NCBI GenBank assembly: GCA_015179125.1 | Contig: WHVA01000050.1 | Coordinates: 248,001 to 312,000 of the forward strand | Length of the DNA stretch: 64,000 bases | Origin: Gautieria morchelliformis | Taxonomy: Eukaryota; Basidiomycota; Agaricomycetes; Gomphales; Gomphaceae | Direction: 5' to 3' | In this document: positions 10,353 to 21,844 of the stretch, in pieces | Numbering within the stretch: the first letter of the stretch is position 1 | How the letters are laid out: the number at the start of each line of letters is the position of its first letter | Made by a program: the position numbers and the translations under genes | Notes under the pieces: model-generated | Databases searched by the model: none | Told to the model about the DNA's origin: nothing | What the model saw: the letters and a program-made list of their open reading frames with translations, nothing else

Positions 10353-10658
10353 TAAATGCAGTTTAATCCCTCAACATATGTCCTGAGTACATGATCTGTC
10401 AACAAGTTATTGGTTCTGGCATGTATTCAGCTTACAATAGACATTCTAGTCCAGGGGCAGCTGGCCAAAAATGCGAATTTTTTACCAGTTGATTTACATC
10501 AATGTTAGGGTACTGTGCCCTCATATAAGCTCATATAACCTTGTATTTCAAATTTGGATTGAATCCATGGAGAACTAGCTATTCTACAGCTGTTTTAATT
10601 TTGGCCGCTGAATAATGGAAGCAAAACAAGCGCCCGCCTTACGTACTGCAAAGCGCTG
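10353..10658 (-). repeat. Right terminal inverted repeat of the Pack-type element
   Basis: Reverse complement of 2190-2495. It ends AAGCGCTG followed by TA. Confidence 0.85.
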
Positions 10659-10660
10659 TA

Positions 10661-10936
10661 AGACCTTTGCCTCAAGTCGTGCGAGCTGGTCAGGTGCAGG
10701 CAAACTTTCACGGGTGTATTGGTCAAATTCGGCTCGAAGCTCGTTGTCTGGAGGGTCTGTTTGTGTTGAATATTAGATTAGGCTAAAGCTACCATTCTTC
10801 ATTACTCACAGAGCTTGTCCCCGTACTGGTTTTTACCTGCGATGTTGGGCATTGGCTGGCGCAATGGATCACGGATGCACGAGCGCTTTCTGAGCTTGAA
10901 GGCGGTAAGAGGTTGTTGATGCTTCTTTGGTGCCAT
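10661..10936 (-). pseudogene. Integrase-core transposase gene, N-terminal exons
   Basis: Exon 1 begins at ATG 10936 (MAPKKHQQPL...) and ends at 10810. A 53-bp intron (10757-10809, GTGAGT..ACAG) leads to exon 2 (10661-10756), encoding LRAEFDQYTRESLPAPDQLARLEAK, the leader of basidiomycete integrase-core ORFs. The exon runs straight into the right inverted repeat, and the reading resumes at 2187 with an intron acceptor and RSVLYQLRKRL. Rejoining the flanks at the TA leaves a one-base frame problem, so the gene may already have been decaying or the exon border is misjudged. An in-frame upstream ATG at 11038 is possible but less family-like. Confidence 0.55.
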
Positions 10937-11806
10937 GGCGTCTAGTTTTAGCTTATAGAAATCGAAAATTGAAGCGTGGACTTCCGGCCAGCCGTAGTTA
11001 GCGTGTGATGACACGACGCGCTTGTCACCTTGAGTCACAGTTTGCGCTTACAAAGGCTGTTGTGGGTGGGTGCAGGCGGCGTGACGGCTGGCTGCCGAAT
11101 GCCGAACAAGCAGCTTTGGGCGCTTGCGACCAGCAGCAGTCGCTGCTAGAAGCTACCCCCGGGGCAGCTTTTCCAACAAGCAGCTTCTAGCAGCCAGAAG
11201 CTGCTTCTCACCTCGGGACTGAATGCCCCTATTGTAGGGCTGGTCTACTTTGGTGAATCGCGTGGCTCATGCATGAAATACTAGGCTGCCCGGCTAGTTC
11301 TGAACCTCAGGCGCAGTGCACGGTTCTCCAACGATTTTTCTAGTGACGACATCGAGTTAGATGAAACAATCAGCCCCAGGGGGGCAGGAGTGGGCAACTT
11401 ACGTTTGTCTTCGGAGTGACTGTCGTTGGTTTAAGAAGCTTTGATAAAGAAAGCGTATAATTAAAGCGTATAATTCGAGGTTCAGGCCGTGGCTGGGAGC
11501 AGCAGAGAAGTAATCCATTTTACAATAGAATATTTCTTTCCTTGTATTCTAGCCCCAGACTATGCAAATTCCTTAGCTTAGTCTACATCTCTAACTATGG
11601 GATGAGAATATCGTAGTAATATAATATATCTACGGTACTTAGGACCGTAGGACGTGGTGAATGACTGGCTTCCAGCCGACTCTGGCTTGGGGAACAAACG
11701 GTTTCAATGTACTTACATACAGGAACACAGGCTTGAAAGTATCTTTTGCACTATCTTACCGAGCCAGTTGATATCGAGTCGATTGAATCTCCGACAAAAA
11801 CTGAAG
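10937..11806. other. Intergenic region
   Basis: Between the integrase remnant and the TDG gene. It contains a run rich in GCAGCTT/AAGCTGC inverted motifs (about 11110-11210) that can fold back, and AT-rich promoter-like sequence before 11807. No coding segment was recognised. Confidence 0.4.
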
Positions 11807-13169
11807 ATGGAACCTGCTGAAGCTTTGAAACACTCAATATCTTGCTTTGCGTTTCCTCCCGCGCAGCCATCCACCCCATTGCGGCGTTCCTCTCGCAAAT
11901 GCGTCACATTGAAAGACGAGATCGAATTTCAATCCCTTGAGGCAGCGATCCAATTGCCAAAAAGAGAAGGTCCGAAAGGAGACTCTGACTCTGACTTAGG
12001 CAGCCCGAAGAAAAGGCGACGTATCTTGAAACGAGGATATGCACATCCTGAAGCATATGCGCATCTCAACACGCTCAAGGACCACCTTGCGCCATCTCTT
12101 GACGGTGATGCAGTATATATGAGTCACGCTCTTTTGAATCCTCACATTTGCGAGTAGTCATGTTTTGTGGCATTAAGTGGGAAACATTCTTATCATTGGG
12201 TTATCATGTCTACTGACCCGGATTTAGTCCTGGCTGCATGTCAGCCACCAAAGGCCACCACTTTGCCAACCCTACGAACCATTTCTGGAAAGGTCTTCAT
12301 CTCTCTGGTCCGTTTTCTGATTTGATCTACTCCCTTTATTTTGGCAGGTTATTCAGATGCCCATTAGGCTTCACTCCCAGATTGTTGTCACCCTCTGAAG
12401 ACGCAACACTCCCGACGTGTTATTCACTCGGTTTGGTGAGTTTGGGTGATATGAATCTGCTCTTACAAGATGTCAATCCAGTTTTTAAGACAAACCTTGT
12501 CGAGAGACCCTCGGCTGAGGTTCGGGTTTCAATCTAGGGTCGGTGATATTGTATCAATCCTTGCATTGCCAGCAAGCAGAACTCTCAAAGATAGAGATGA
12601 AACGCTCTGTACCATCCCTCAAAGTAAAAATAGCCAATCACCGTCCTCGAATTGTTTGTTTTGTGGGGAAGGGTATATGGGTCATCGTGGAAGCCGTCTT
12701 TAAGAACCATGTCGGCAGAAACAGACATACTACAGGGTCGAAATCCTTTGAATGGGGTCTCCAACCTTACAAACTGGTTTATTCGCACCCAGAATGTCAG
12801 TTACTTCCTTATATATCATGCTTTATCCTTACACCAAGAAAGCTATCATTACAGATAAACAGTACGACATCGAGTGTCCGATGCCCGGTTCTCCTGTGAC
12901 AGAAACGTTGTTCTGGGTCATGCCAAGTACTGTGAGTGTCTCGCCATTATTTAGCACAATTTGATAATTGCCAGTTTAGTCTGGTCGTGTTGTCAGCCAT
13001 CAAGTGTGTTGCCGTCGTTGAGTCGCATGCCAGAGCCGTTAGTCACTAACAATGTATTACACAGCTCAACGACAAGGTTAAGCTGTTTTCCCGCTTGCGG
13101 ATGAATTTGGAGAAAATCAAATCCAACAACCTGGACACTTCTGGAATGGCGGTTATTCCCCTAACGTGA
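11807..13169 (+). CDS. TDG: G/T mismatch-specific thymine (uracil) DNA glycosylase, MUG/TDG family
   Basis: Nine exons: 11807-12104, 12158-12176, 12228-12307, 12368-12435, 12490-12519, 12573-12795, 12855-12931, 12980-13003 and 13065-13169 (307 codons plus stop). The core contains the family motif GINPG (the Asn that activates water in TDG/MUG), then GHHFANPTNHFWKGLHLSG, PSEDATLP, the TNLVERPSAEQ segment and RIVCFVGKGIW, ending with ETLFWVMPSTSGR. Residues 1-100 are basic and disordered (KKRRRILKRG), a likely nuclear-localisation and DNA-binding tail. The enzyme removes T or U opposite G, acting in base-excision repair in the nucleus. Start: first ATG in frame with the core preceded by a plausible leader; an upstream in-frame ATG at 11654 would add 51 residues of non-conserved sequence. 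Relation to S. pombe Thp1 is by family knowledge. Confidence 0.9.
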
Positions 13170-13176
13170 CGTGAGG

Positions 13177-13401
13177 CTACTTTTCGACAGACGTCTCAAT
13201 TGGTGTCTTTTTTGTAATGGTAAATGTTCTCCGAGAAACAGGTTGAACTCTTGAGACCGTCGTTTCGCCAACAGTTTGAACATGGGTCTTCTGCGATTTT
13301 AGCAGTGCAACAGTGGTGCGATGAAACTGAGGATCAACACGGGTTAGAAACTGAGCAAAGTTTGACACGTCGCCTGCTTCGACATCGACACAACTCTTCA
13401 T
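13177..13401 (-). CDS. Short hypothetical ORF convergent with TDG
   Basis: 74 codons ending 8 bases beyond the TDG stop. It is mid-polar, rich in Thr/Val/Arg, with no domain or signal peptide visible. It could be the last exon of a minus-strand gene whose upstream exons I could not assemble in 13402-13820. Low confidence. Confidence 0.2.
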   Translation of the reverse strand: MKSCVDVEAGDVSNFAQFLTRVDPQFHRTTVALLKSQKTHVQTVGETTVSRVQPVSRRTFTITKKTPIETSVEK

Positions 13402-13837
13402 TTAGTGTATCTCGTCGATTCTCCAAGGGATGCGTTGAAGCTTAACCGTACATCGTTCCGTGCCAATTAGATGCATCTGGGTCCAGGCGGAGGCGGCAGG
13501 TAAAAAGAGCAATGGACTGGCATGGAGCTTCTCCAACAACTTCTCCAACAACTCAAGGAGAATTGCAAGAAAGGTAAGACTTGTTGCACGAGACCAGAGG
13601 ATGCAAAATCGTCACTCGCACTGTTTTTCGCATTTTTTTGTCATTCTGATCGGGTCCCAGGTTCTTTGGTCGCGACGGCAGGGTGACACCTATTTTGTAC
13701 ATTACTAGAAAAATTCCGATGTCACTGAATAGATGCTGTTTAATATTCCTATGATATGAAGATCGAGAGTGCCTTGGAAATAATGCACGCGACACGGCAT
13801 ACGTACCCTGCACTATACTTTATCGCTGCATCCCAAG

Positions 13838-14062
13838 ATGACTGGTGTAGTGTTCTGCTCATACCGCGAGGAGTTTGCGGAGCAGTACTACTACAAGGTT
13901 GCAGCGACAAAACGCTTGGCTCGTTTATCGGGTGATATCCAGGTCATCCATCGTTTCGGCAAACTGAGGTGGACGTATCTAGAAAAGGAGTGTAATCTAT
14001 TCAAAATGACCAAAGGAGATGACTACTTACAGATGGTTTCGAAGTGTGAACTTAACGGCTAA
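13838..14062 (+). CDS. Short hypothetical ORF
   Basis: 74 codons (MTGVVFCSYREEF..., ending CELNG). No recognised domain. It lies 360 bases upstream of the spg1-like gene and could be chance. Included because it is the only sizeable frame in this gap with balanced composition. Confidence 0.2.
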   Translation: MTGVVFCSYREEFAEQYYYKVAATKRLARLSGDIQVIHRFGKLRWTYLEKECNLFKMTKGDDYLQMVSKCELNG

Positions 14063-14422
14063 CTACTACCCATAACGGTGCCGGCTACATTGAGTAACCC
14101 ACACTACACCATAGCAAGGCTTTAGGTCGAGTTGTTCTCGACACCTATCGACTCCCTTTGGCACGACGCCGTCCCACTTCTTCATTATCACTCAACCGTG
14201 TCCCCTCATCGCGTACCAGTGCGATAAAAAAGGACTTTTCCAGACTTAGGCACCCGCCATCCACCAACGACCAACTTCCTCAGAGTCACTTTTCTCAACC
14301 TTTTCACCTTTTCACCCTGTTGCCTCATTTCGACGCCCGTCTTTAGACCTTACTTTACGATTCAAACGCGTCAAGGACAAGACCACGCCTTGCTGCTCTG
14401 CTACATCCTCTTTACAGTAACT

Positions 14423-15559
14423 ATGGCATCCGCGAGCACGGCAGGAGCAGGCCCCAGTTCAGTTGCAGCTCCCAGTGGACAGAACCCACATCCCTTACTG
14501 GAGAACAACGAGGAGAAGAATAGGTATGTGGGGTATTCTCATTGGCATATGAGATTGGCTGAGCTTGCTGCCATGACCCAGCGTGGTGATAAAAGTTGGC
14601 ATGGTCGGCGACTCGCAGATTGGCAAGACAAGCTTGATGGTCAAATACGTCGAGGGTAGCTTTGACGAGGATTACATTCAGACGTTGGGTAACTTACATC
14701 TCTCCTTTGGTCTGTCCTATTCTCCCCTCATACGCGTCGCCTCGTAGGCGTCAACTTCATGGAAAAAACGATATCTGTCCGTCGGACGACGATAACCTTT
14801 TCCATATGGGATTTAGGAGGTATGCATGTCTGTTGTCGATCGTCTGATCGAACTGACCCGGTCTCGCAGGGCAACGAGAGTTCGTCAATATGCTGCCCTT
14901 AGTCTGCAATGACGCCGTCGCTATCCTATTCATGTTTGACCTATCCCGGAAGTCGACTCTCAATTCTGTCAAGGAATGGTATCGACAAGCACGCGGCTTT
15001 AACAAGGTCAGTTTGCAGAGTGTTTGCATGATGAGTGGATCCCTGTGACTTTATATTGACGGGAAGCGTCTCTTGAGAAGAGCCCATTACAGAGTTTGGG
15101 GCACTCATCTTTTCATGACCAGCTAACACTTATCGGTTGCTAACCCACTGCTTCACCATTAGACTGCAATACCGTTCCTAGTAGGTACCAAGTTTGACAC
15201 GTTCTCTACATTTCCGCGTGACGAGCAGGAGGAGATCACCAAACAGGTGTGTGATTAACCTTAGCACTCACTTATTATGGTCACCCTGATTATGGTGCCG
15301 ATTGTCACCTCGTGCATGTAGGCCAAACGGTTCGCGAAAGCCATGCACGCGTCGCTTATCTTTTGCTCTACATCTGCATCCATCAACGTGCAGAAGATTT
15401 TTAAGATTGTTCTCGCCAAGGTATGCATTATCTTACCCTATTCCATTCTATGGATATAATGACACCTCGTTTGACTTACAATAGGCGTTCGATTTGAAGT
15501 GTGTGATACCAGAGATAGAAGGCGTCGGGGAACCTGTGCTGTTATATTTGGACGTATGA
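14423..15559 (+). CDS. spg1: Septum-promoting Ras-like GTPase Spg1/Tem1
   Basis: Seven exons: 14423-14523, 14582-14688, 14748-14819, 14870-15006, 15163-15246, 15322-15420 and 15485-15559, giving 224 residues. GTPase motifs appear in order: P-loop GDSQIGKTS, switch II WDLGGQ, NKxD-type VGTKFD and the base-recognition STSAS. The segments [21 protein letters not shown] and [36 protein letters not shown], described here by their conserved core residues, are diagnostic for the Spg1/Tem1 branch, which starts the septation initiation (mitotic exit) network at the spindle pole body. A Ser/Ala/Gly-rich N-terminus of ~30 residues precedes the G domain. There is no C-terminal CAAX box, as expected for this branch. 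All introns are GT..AG; the one after residue ~145 is the longest (156 bp). Confidence 0.92.
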
Positions 15560-16971
15560 TGTCAAAAGGGCGGTATCTGGAGGTACGAAGTTACAGTGTG
15601 GTTGAGATGGAAACGGCGTGGACACTAGGTGCGTCAACCCTATCTGTACTGGGCACGTATATATGATTCTAATGATGCAGGCGTCGCGTTGATTGGTCCT
15701 CCGCGAGTATGGGACCACAATCTGTCTTCCCGTCCCCTTCTGCTGCTATCCCTAAAACTTTATCCTGAGCCGGATGCCTTTCTGCTCATGTTTCTTGGCA
15801 CTCTTTAATTCTTTAACGGCCTCCGTCAAACATCCGTTCATAAATTCCGCTTTGCCGTCATCGCTTTGCGTTTTGCATACATATACATCCTCGCACTTGC
15901 TCATTCTCAGCTCTCCTGTCTCCTGTTTACTCTATCTATCTCCTCGTTCCACCCCTCTCCATGGCATCGAAACCAACCCTCTCCATGATAAGCAGCCACA
16001 CCCCTTCACTATCCGTATGCATTTCATTCTCAAACTATTTAGGAGGCGTAGATGGTGTGGTACATGTACTTTTGAGACCTTTCTTCTCGGCATATCTTCC
16101 CCATTGAAACCTCGTCTTTAAGAGGTATTTTGCCTCTCCTGTCTCCTATATCTCTCCTGCATGCTTTGAAATTCGCATACCTGATCTCGCTGTCAGAGGA
16201 GTTCTCAAATTTGCCCATTTGCGGGCCTCCAACGTCCAACAGGTGCAAGTACTATGGAGTGAGGTGTTGTATTTTGAAGCACTTACTCACTACTGGCACA
16301 AGAACCGGAGTACTTGTATAACAGTACAGTATTTCTTTTAAAAATTATAACAGAACTGCAGCGCAGATAAGCTGAGGTTAAGGATCGATGACTCCGAGCT
16401 AGCACAGGGGTTTCTCATTCGATCGAATTCATCTATACTGTGTCAACAGAAGATCGCGGTGGCTGTATTTCTGTAGCCTTCCCTTCGTTCGACAAAGGAG
16501 CTCCGAGCAATTTATGCTGATTCCGAAAGCAATCTACAAGCGCCGACGGGGGGCCTTGCTTTATTTCACAGATAGTATTGACAAACGGAATTTGTCGTAG
16601 GCCTAGTACACAATTATGCGTACTTTCTCGTTAAAAATCAGCGGGACCGACTAACTTGGCGCGGCCAGCGGGTGCTTTGATGCTTTCCTGATGTGGTGGG
16701 GTGTACTAGCCGCGGGCCGCTCGCATGTGTGGCTTCGGTGACAAACCATAGCTTACAGCACTGTCCACGACCTCAGTACCAGTACCCAGTTATCCGAGGC
16801 TATACGAGATTCGCCATAAAAGAACCTTGATGGGCAAGATTTTTCTGACGCTAGTGATGAATTAGCTGGCGCGTGTCCCCCACGTGGGGCAAGCATATTA
16901 TATAGTTGCAACAGTACGCTGTAAACAGATTATTCGCATGCGAACATCAGGCAATCTCTCCATTCGTTCTC
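15560..16971. other. Intergenic region, no gene seen
   Basis: 1.4 kb between the GTPase and zinc-finger genes. It has pyrimidine-rich stretches (about 15780-15990) and short overlapping frames that look random. No repeat, tRNA or splice-supported exon was recognised. Confidence 0.4.
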
Positions 16972-18401
16972 ATGCAGGTGACGCGACTGGAACGACGTGA
17001 GCTTCGTCAATTTTTTGTCTAATTGCTTGACAGTAGTTTATTTATTTATTGTGTAGCTTTTACTTGTAGTCATCCAGGATGCAGCAGTGCATTTACGGTG
17101 GCATCTAACCTACGCCGCCACGAGAGAACACATACTCTTGATAAAACGCACAAGCCTGCTGGTGGCGGACACACACACATTAATTCGTCGTCGGCGCACG
17201 TATGCGAATTGTGCGACGATCGATTCGATAATTTAACCCGATTAGAGGTGTGTAAATGTTGGCCTAGATGCATGTCAGGCGAACAAAACCTCTGACAATA
17301 TTTCGATTAGACACATACCAGACTCTATCACACCAAGAATTCTCCAGGATCTTCCAATCGCGCCGATCTAACCGTGCTGAAGACAGAACCAGACCCATGC
17401 CTCTCCTTAGATGCTTCACAAACATCAGAATTAATTGAGGACACACCGCACAGGTACACCTGCTCAAGTTGCGACAAGCGGTTCGACACACGCACTGCAC
17501 TTGATGTACGCTATTCTCTTTCTCTGTCCTATGTCAAGTCTTCTGTGATCTTATGAATTTGTGCAGAGGCATATGCGATCGCACACGCAGGAAAGACGTG
17601 AGAATTATTTGTTCGCTCGGAGGGTCTCGTCTGACTACTTCGTTTTTGTAGCTTACACGTGCACACATCCCGGGTGCTGCAAATCATTTTCGGCAGTGTC
17701 GAATATGCGCCGCCACGAGCGGACACACTCTGTCGATAGGGCGTATGAGCCTGTTGGCGATGGACCCCTGCTCGGAAACTTACTAGCCATTATGCATGCA
17801 TGCGAGCTGTGCAAGGTACAATTTGATAGCCCAGATGAATTAGAGGTACGTCATGGCTTCCTCACCATGTATATGTTCTTATCGTATGACTGTATTTGTA
17901 GAAACACAATCAAAAACTGCACTCTCGGGAGCGGCGTGTCCGACTCCATAGTGTCAAGTCTTACGTACCAAACTATCCACAGGTGTCGGCCGATATAGCC
18001 TCGGAGCAACGCTACATCCCACTAGGGCCCTCGCTAACATCAACAGAAGATACATCGCAATACACATGTTACTGTGGCGAGCATTTCGACACGCCGAGCA
18101 CGCTAGAAGTATGCGCCATTCGCTTGGTGTTTCATTGGTCTTCTGATAATACTATCGTGACCGCATAGATGCACATGAGATCCCACGCGCAAGCAACACG
18201 TGAGCCCGTTTTCTTTTCGGGTTCCTGTTCTAGCTTAACTTACATTTTGTAGCGTTCATTTGCACCCATCCCGGGTGCAGCAGCGCATTTTCGGCCTTGT
18301 CAAATTTGCGCCGACACGAGAGGATCCATGTCGTTGAAGCAAGAAGCTCGTACAACACGTCCGTACGGTCGCCTAACCATCACAAGTTTTACCGTTGGTA
18401 G
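16972..18401 (+). CDS. C2H2 zinc-finger protein with repeated finger-exon units
   Basis: Eight exons: 16972-16996, 17057-17247, 17311-17505, 17567-17597, 17652-17845, 17902-18108, 18169-18199 and 18253-18401, giving 340 residues. Three times the protein shows a (P)(F/Y)(T/I)C.HPGC-type finger with C-x4-C and H-x3-H (RRHER(T/I)H), each preceded by a tiny exon ending in the same phase (MQVTRLER, RHMRSHTQER, MHMRSHAQAT). Between them are looser C-x2-C fingers (CELCDDRFD, CSSCDKRFD, CELCKVQFD; one reads CYCGEHFD). These are sequence-specific DNA- or RNA-binding modules, so a nuclear regulator is likely. Repeated exon phase indicates growth by duplication of an exon-intron unit. Start choice: first in-frame ATG after an upstream stop; an additional 5' exon cannot be excluded. 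The target is unknown. Confidence 0.75.
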
Positions 18402-20159
18402 CCATCTTTTAGGCTGATGTACTCAAGCTATTGTGATGGCCTACCCCGCGATAACCAAGATGTCATTCGTGAGAAACAATTTTCCCTTTAGGTTCGGCTC
18501 TGCTGCGTGTCCCCATTCATTGCATGTTGTTACCCAGCGTTTCCAATACTACAGCCTGAAGCTTGGAGCTTACAAAGTCTGTTTTATTAATTTCTCATCA
18601 GCTACCTGTTTTACAGCAGCTTGCATAAGGTAAGGCATGGACAGAAAACTGAAAAACAGTGAAAGCAAGGTAATTACATGTTCTAATCCAATGTTGGAAA
18701 CTAAGTGGCGCTGTGATGTACACATACACTGCAGAGATATCCCAGGAATACCATGAGTGTGGCTTTTCGCATCTTACACGTGAGGACCAGCTAGTAATGG
18801 TAAAACCTAAATGAAGGATCATCGATGATCGATCATCTGTGCATGTGCCGCGAGGGCCATTTCGTGAGCCCAACTGATCGGAGGCGATCGCCATCATCGT
18901 ACGTGCATGATCGACACGGTACTAGTGTGAGCATTTCATTTGGGACGGTCGTGATGGGTGCGGCGGTTCTAGTGGCAGCTATTTCATCCTTTCCACCTGA
19001 TTTACTCTGAAGACATTGGAATTTGGTACCGTGATGAGAGGTAAATCCAGCAAATCAGCAAAAGATCTGAATTTTGATCAATTTCCATGAACCGGACAAA
19101 GATCAAGATGTTTTGCTGTTAAAAGGGCACAAAGCGGTGGACGACTCACGCTGCTGTAGTCTCATCTTGGGGGGTGGGAGTCTGTATCTGTTTACATCAC
19201 CAAGTCAGCTTCATTACAGGTGTTACCTTCACACATCAGACTTTATATAAGCTTTAACCCAAAGGATCAATGGATCTGCTGGAAGTCGGCATCATCATTT
19301 GAGCAACAGAGTTGACAACACCTTTCCGTTACTCCGACTGGGCTTCAAGCGAATATAAGTATGCACTACCGGACCGAAACGAGGGTTGAAACGTCGACCA
19401 CGTACATCTTGCTGGTGTCATTAATAAGATGGGCGTAATTGTTCTCATGCTTCAAGTAGGCTCCAGCTTCTGAGTGGAGGAAGGACAAAACTCCCGCATG
19501 TATTGCCAATCAGTGTACGGGATGCAGTAGAGCATCGAACAAAAACATCCAAGCCTTTCCTGCCGGCAGACATGATCTCGCCTATTACATGCATATCGAA
19601 GGCATCTGTCGATAAATTAATCGAAGGGACCCTCGATATCCAAGCTAGCAGACTGAGCGCCGCTTGGGACCAATCCAGTGCGCGATAACTCCAGCAACTT
19701 TGACTGCTGGAAATACTGCGCGCATTGTCAAGTAGACGAGGCAGAAAGTTAGCTGATCGCTCAATAATTTACTAGCCTAATGCGCGGAGTGCTGCAAAAA
19801 GACGGCGCCATTGACACTTCTCTTCTGAGCTTCTGCCAGTGCAATGGACAGGCAAAGGCCTAGGGCCTTGGTCGAATACATGACTGTATCGATACTTGTT
19901 CCACAGTAGAAATGTGTTTGACATATGAGCGCCTTGATAAGGCTTGCTGGTATGAGATACACAACTGAGATGAACCGCTGAGGCTTCCCGGGAGAGTCTG
20001 TCCTTCTAGTCCTGGACCTGATTAAACAATTCAGCTTAAAAGTGTTACTTGGCATCCGTTCGGTTGTTCGCAGAATGCTGAGCAAGTGACATAAATTGCT
20101 CTAATTCAGAGTAAAAATCATGGCGTTTATGACATAACGCAGACATGTCGACTCTCCAC
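18402..20159. other. Intergenic region, no gene assembled
   Basis: 1.76 kb downstream of the zinc-finger gene and of RPL23 (the genes converge). Short minus-strand frames at 19500-19690 and 19777-20085 lack recognisable domains and could not be joined by splice sites. No repeat or RNA gene was recognised. Confidence 0.4.
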
Positions 20160-20804
20160 TCATACAACAGTGCCTGCATTGGAGGCAATGCGAGGCCAAA
20201 GGTCTGCCTGCGAAATAGTGTCAGGGATAAATTCCTGACGGTCAAACGGTGGCCGACATACGCATTCTTTTGCAACAGGGCCCGTGATGGCTGATCCCTT
20301 CATTTCGCCCTTCGGGTTGACAATCACGCCAGCATTGTCCTGTAAGATGGCAGTGACCTAAGTAGACATTTAATCGCAATAAAATTGTCGAATACGCACT
20401 TCGAAGTAAAGAAAAACACCATCTCGGCGACGCCATGCTTTCCGTTGGCGCACAACAACAACCGGCATGGCTAATTAAACCATCATCAACGATCATAAAT
20501 GTGAACAAACTAGTAAGTGCAAGACATACTCTTTTTTCTCAACTCAGGTTTTCCCTTTTTTACCGAAGCCACTACCATGTCGCCAACACCAGCATCTGGT
20601 AATCTGTTCAAACGAGCACCAAATCCATATGGTTCGATGATAAACAGGGACTTGGCACCGCTGTTGTCGGCGCAGTTGAGGACGGCCCCGGTGGGTAGAC
20701 CGAGAGTCATACGAAATTTGTTGCCAGAGGCACCACCACCTACTCAACTATCACCATAAAGCTCACCGCTGATGTTCGAATTAGCTCTTACCGCGTTTCG
20801 ACAT
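20160..20804 (-). CDS. RPL23: 60S ribosomal protein uL14 (L23)
   Basis: Five exons on the minus strand: 20792-20804, 20530-20739, 20400-20470, 20262-20339 and 20160-20207, giving 139 residues. The protein matches the highly conserved uL14 pattern: [99 protein letters not shown] and [15 protein letters not shown]. It binds 28S rRNA near the subunit interface of the large subunit. The first exon is only 13 nt (M-S-K-R), typical for fungal ribosomal-protein genes. One substitution (IIEPYGFG where IISVxGFG is usual) is minor. The frame is intact and expected to be functional. Confidence 0.95.
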
Positions 20805-21844
20805 TTTGCTGAGGATGGGAAGATGTGTGGGAAAACAAGAAACTGTGCAGCTCGGAAAGTGCCGTGTTCACACGTAAGCGGCAGTACATGGTTTCCCTCC
20901 TACTTGTGAAATTTTCTATCACATCTCGCGCTGTCTTGCATGAATTGTTCGGTGCTGCGAGTATCTAGCCTCGAAGTACACTCTAAATTTATGTACAGTT
21001 AGTCTTCAAGCTTCAGGTTGCTGATCAGTCATCACTGCCAGTGGTACAGTGATGCATTATATAACAATAAGTCGAAGCGGCTGAAGAACTGTGCACAATG
21101 CATGGTGGTGGCCAAGGGCTGTTTTGTTTGTCGAAACTTTGTTCGCGAAGGCGCGTGAATGTTTTAGTGTGCACGTTGTAGACATGTGGGGTCGTTTTAA
21201 AAACTGCTAAGTGTCATCAGGGCCTTCAAAGTTCGTTGAATATGAACCGAGACTAACGCAAACACAGCCGATGGATCAGGCTTTCAAGAATTAAATTAAT
21301 GGTGGACTAATATATTTTCTTTTTTAGATGCTCTCTGAGACCAAACTACGGCGCCACCTTATACAATGGCCGGCCATGTCACCACAATTACTCGCAATCA
21401 AGGCGGGGAGCTAGGGCACAATGGCATCCGGGTTCTTCACTTCACAATGAAACTGATTATAAATGCCGGTTGATTCATGGAAAGCTGTACGGTAGCATGT
21501 ATCCGACCCCATACGGTACCGGGGCCCCGTACCTAAGGCGATTAAGTAACCGGAATTTTTTTCTTTTGCCCCAATGGGACCGGAGAACTCTTCTTTAGTA
21601 CCAATTTGACAAGCCCTTAGTGGGTCCAGACGGTCATTGAATATTGACAGCTCCCCAAATGCCATGATGCCTTCGAACCCCCACGTCGCAACGGCACCTT
21701 CCTCTCCACCCCAGAGTTGTTTCAAGGGCTGTGATATGCTGCGCGGCCTACCACAGAGCAATGCAGCTGCGGAGATAACATAAAATCCAGGATGCCTCTT
21801 ACAGCGTTTCTCCAGTCATCTTCAATCCGTGCGTGTGCCTCACC
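20805..21844. other. Upstream region of RPL23; no gene seen
   Basis: About 1 kb, AT-rich, presumably holding the RPL23 promoter. A 116-codon minus-strand frame at 21411-21761 has no recognisable feature and was not called. Confidence 0.35.

Larger units (their letters stand above)
2190..10658. mobile_element. Long-TIR element carrying host-gene fragments (Pack-type)
   Basis: The two ends are near-identical inverted copies of ~306 bp (2190-2495 and 10353-10658), beginning CAGCGCTTTTGCAG and flanked on both sides by TA (2188-2189 and 10659-10660). Outside the ends, the minus-strand integrase-core reading continues across the gap, so the whole block is an insertion. Inside there is no transposase. 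Apart from a later LTR element (2577-8073), the ~2.97 kb of own sequence holds a GRWD1/RRB1 3' gene fragment on the minus strand and a GC-rich coding-like fragment on the plus strand. The GRWD1 fragment keeps an intron, so capture was at DNA level. TA flanks and the CAGCG terminus suggest a Tc1/mariner-type transposase acting in trans; compare the element at 35949-36658. The transposase source is inferred. Confidence 0.75.

Noticed and set aside
2190..10658. Pack element as a MULE (Mutator-like)
   Set aside because: No 9-bp target duplication; only TA is shared by the two flanks.
11110..11210. GCAGCTT/AAGCTGC-rich stretch as a possible RNA gene or CRISPR-like repeat
   Set aside because: Repeats are short and irregular without spacers, and no CRISPR context exists in a fungal genome. 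It may just be a fold-back.
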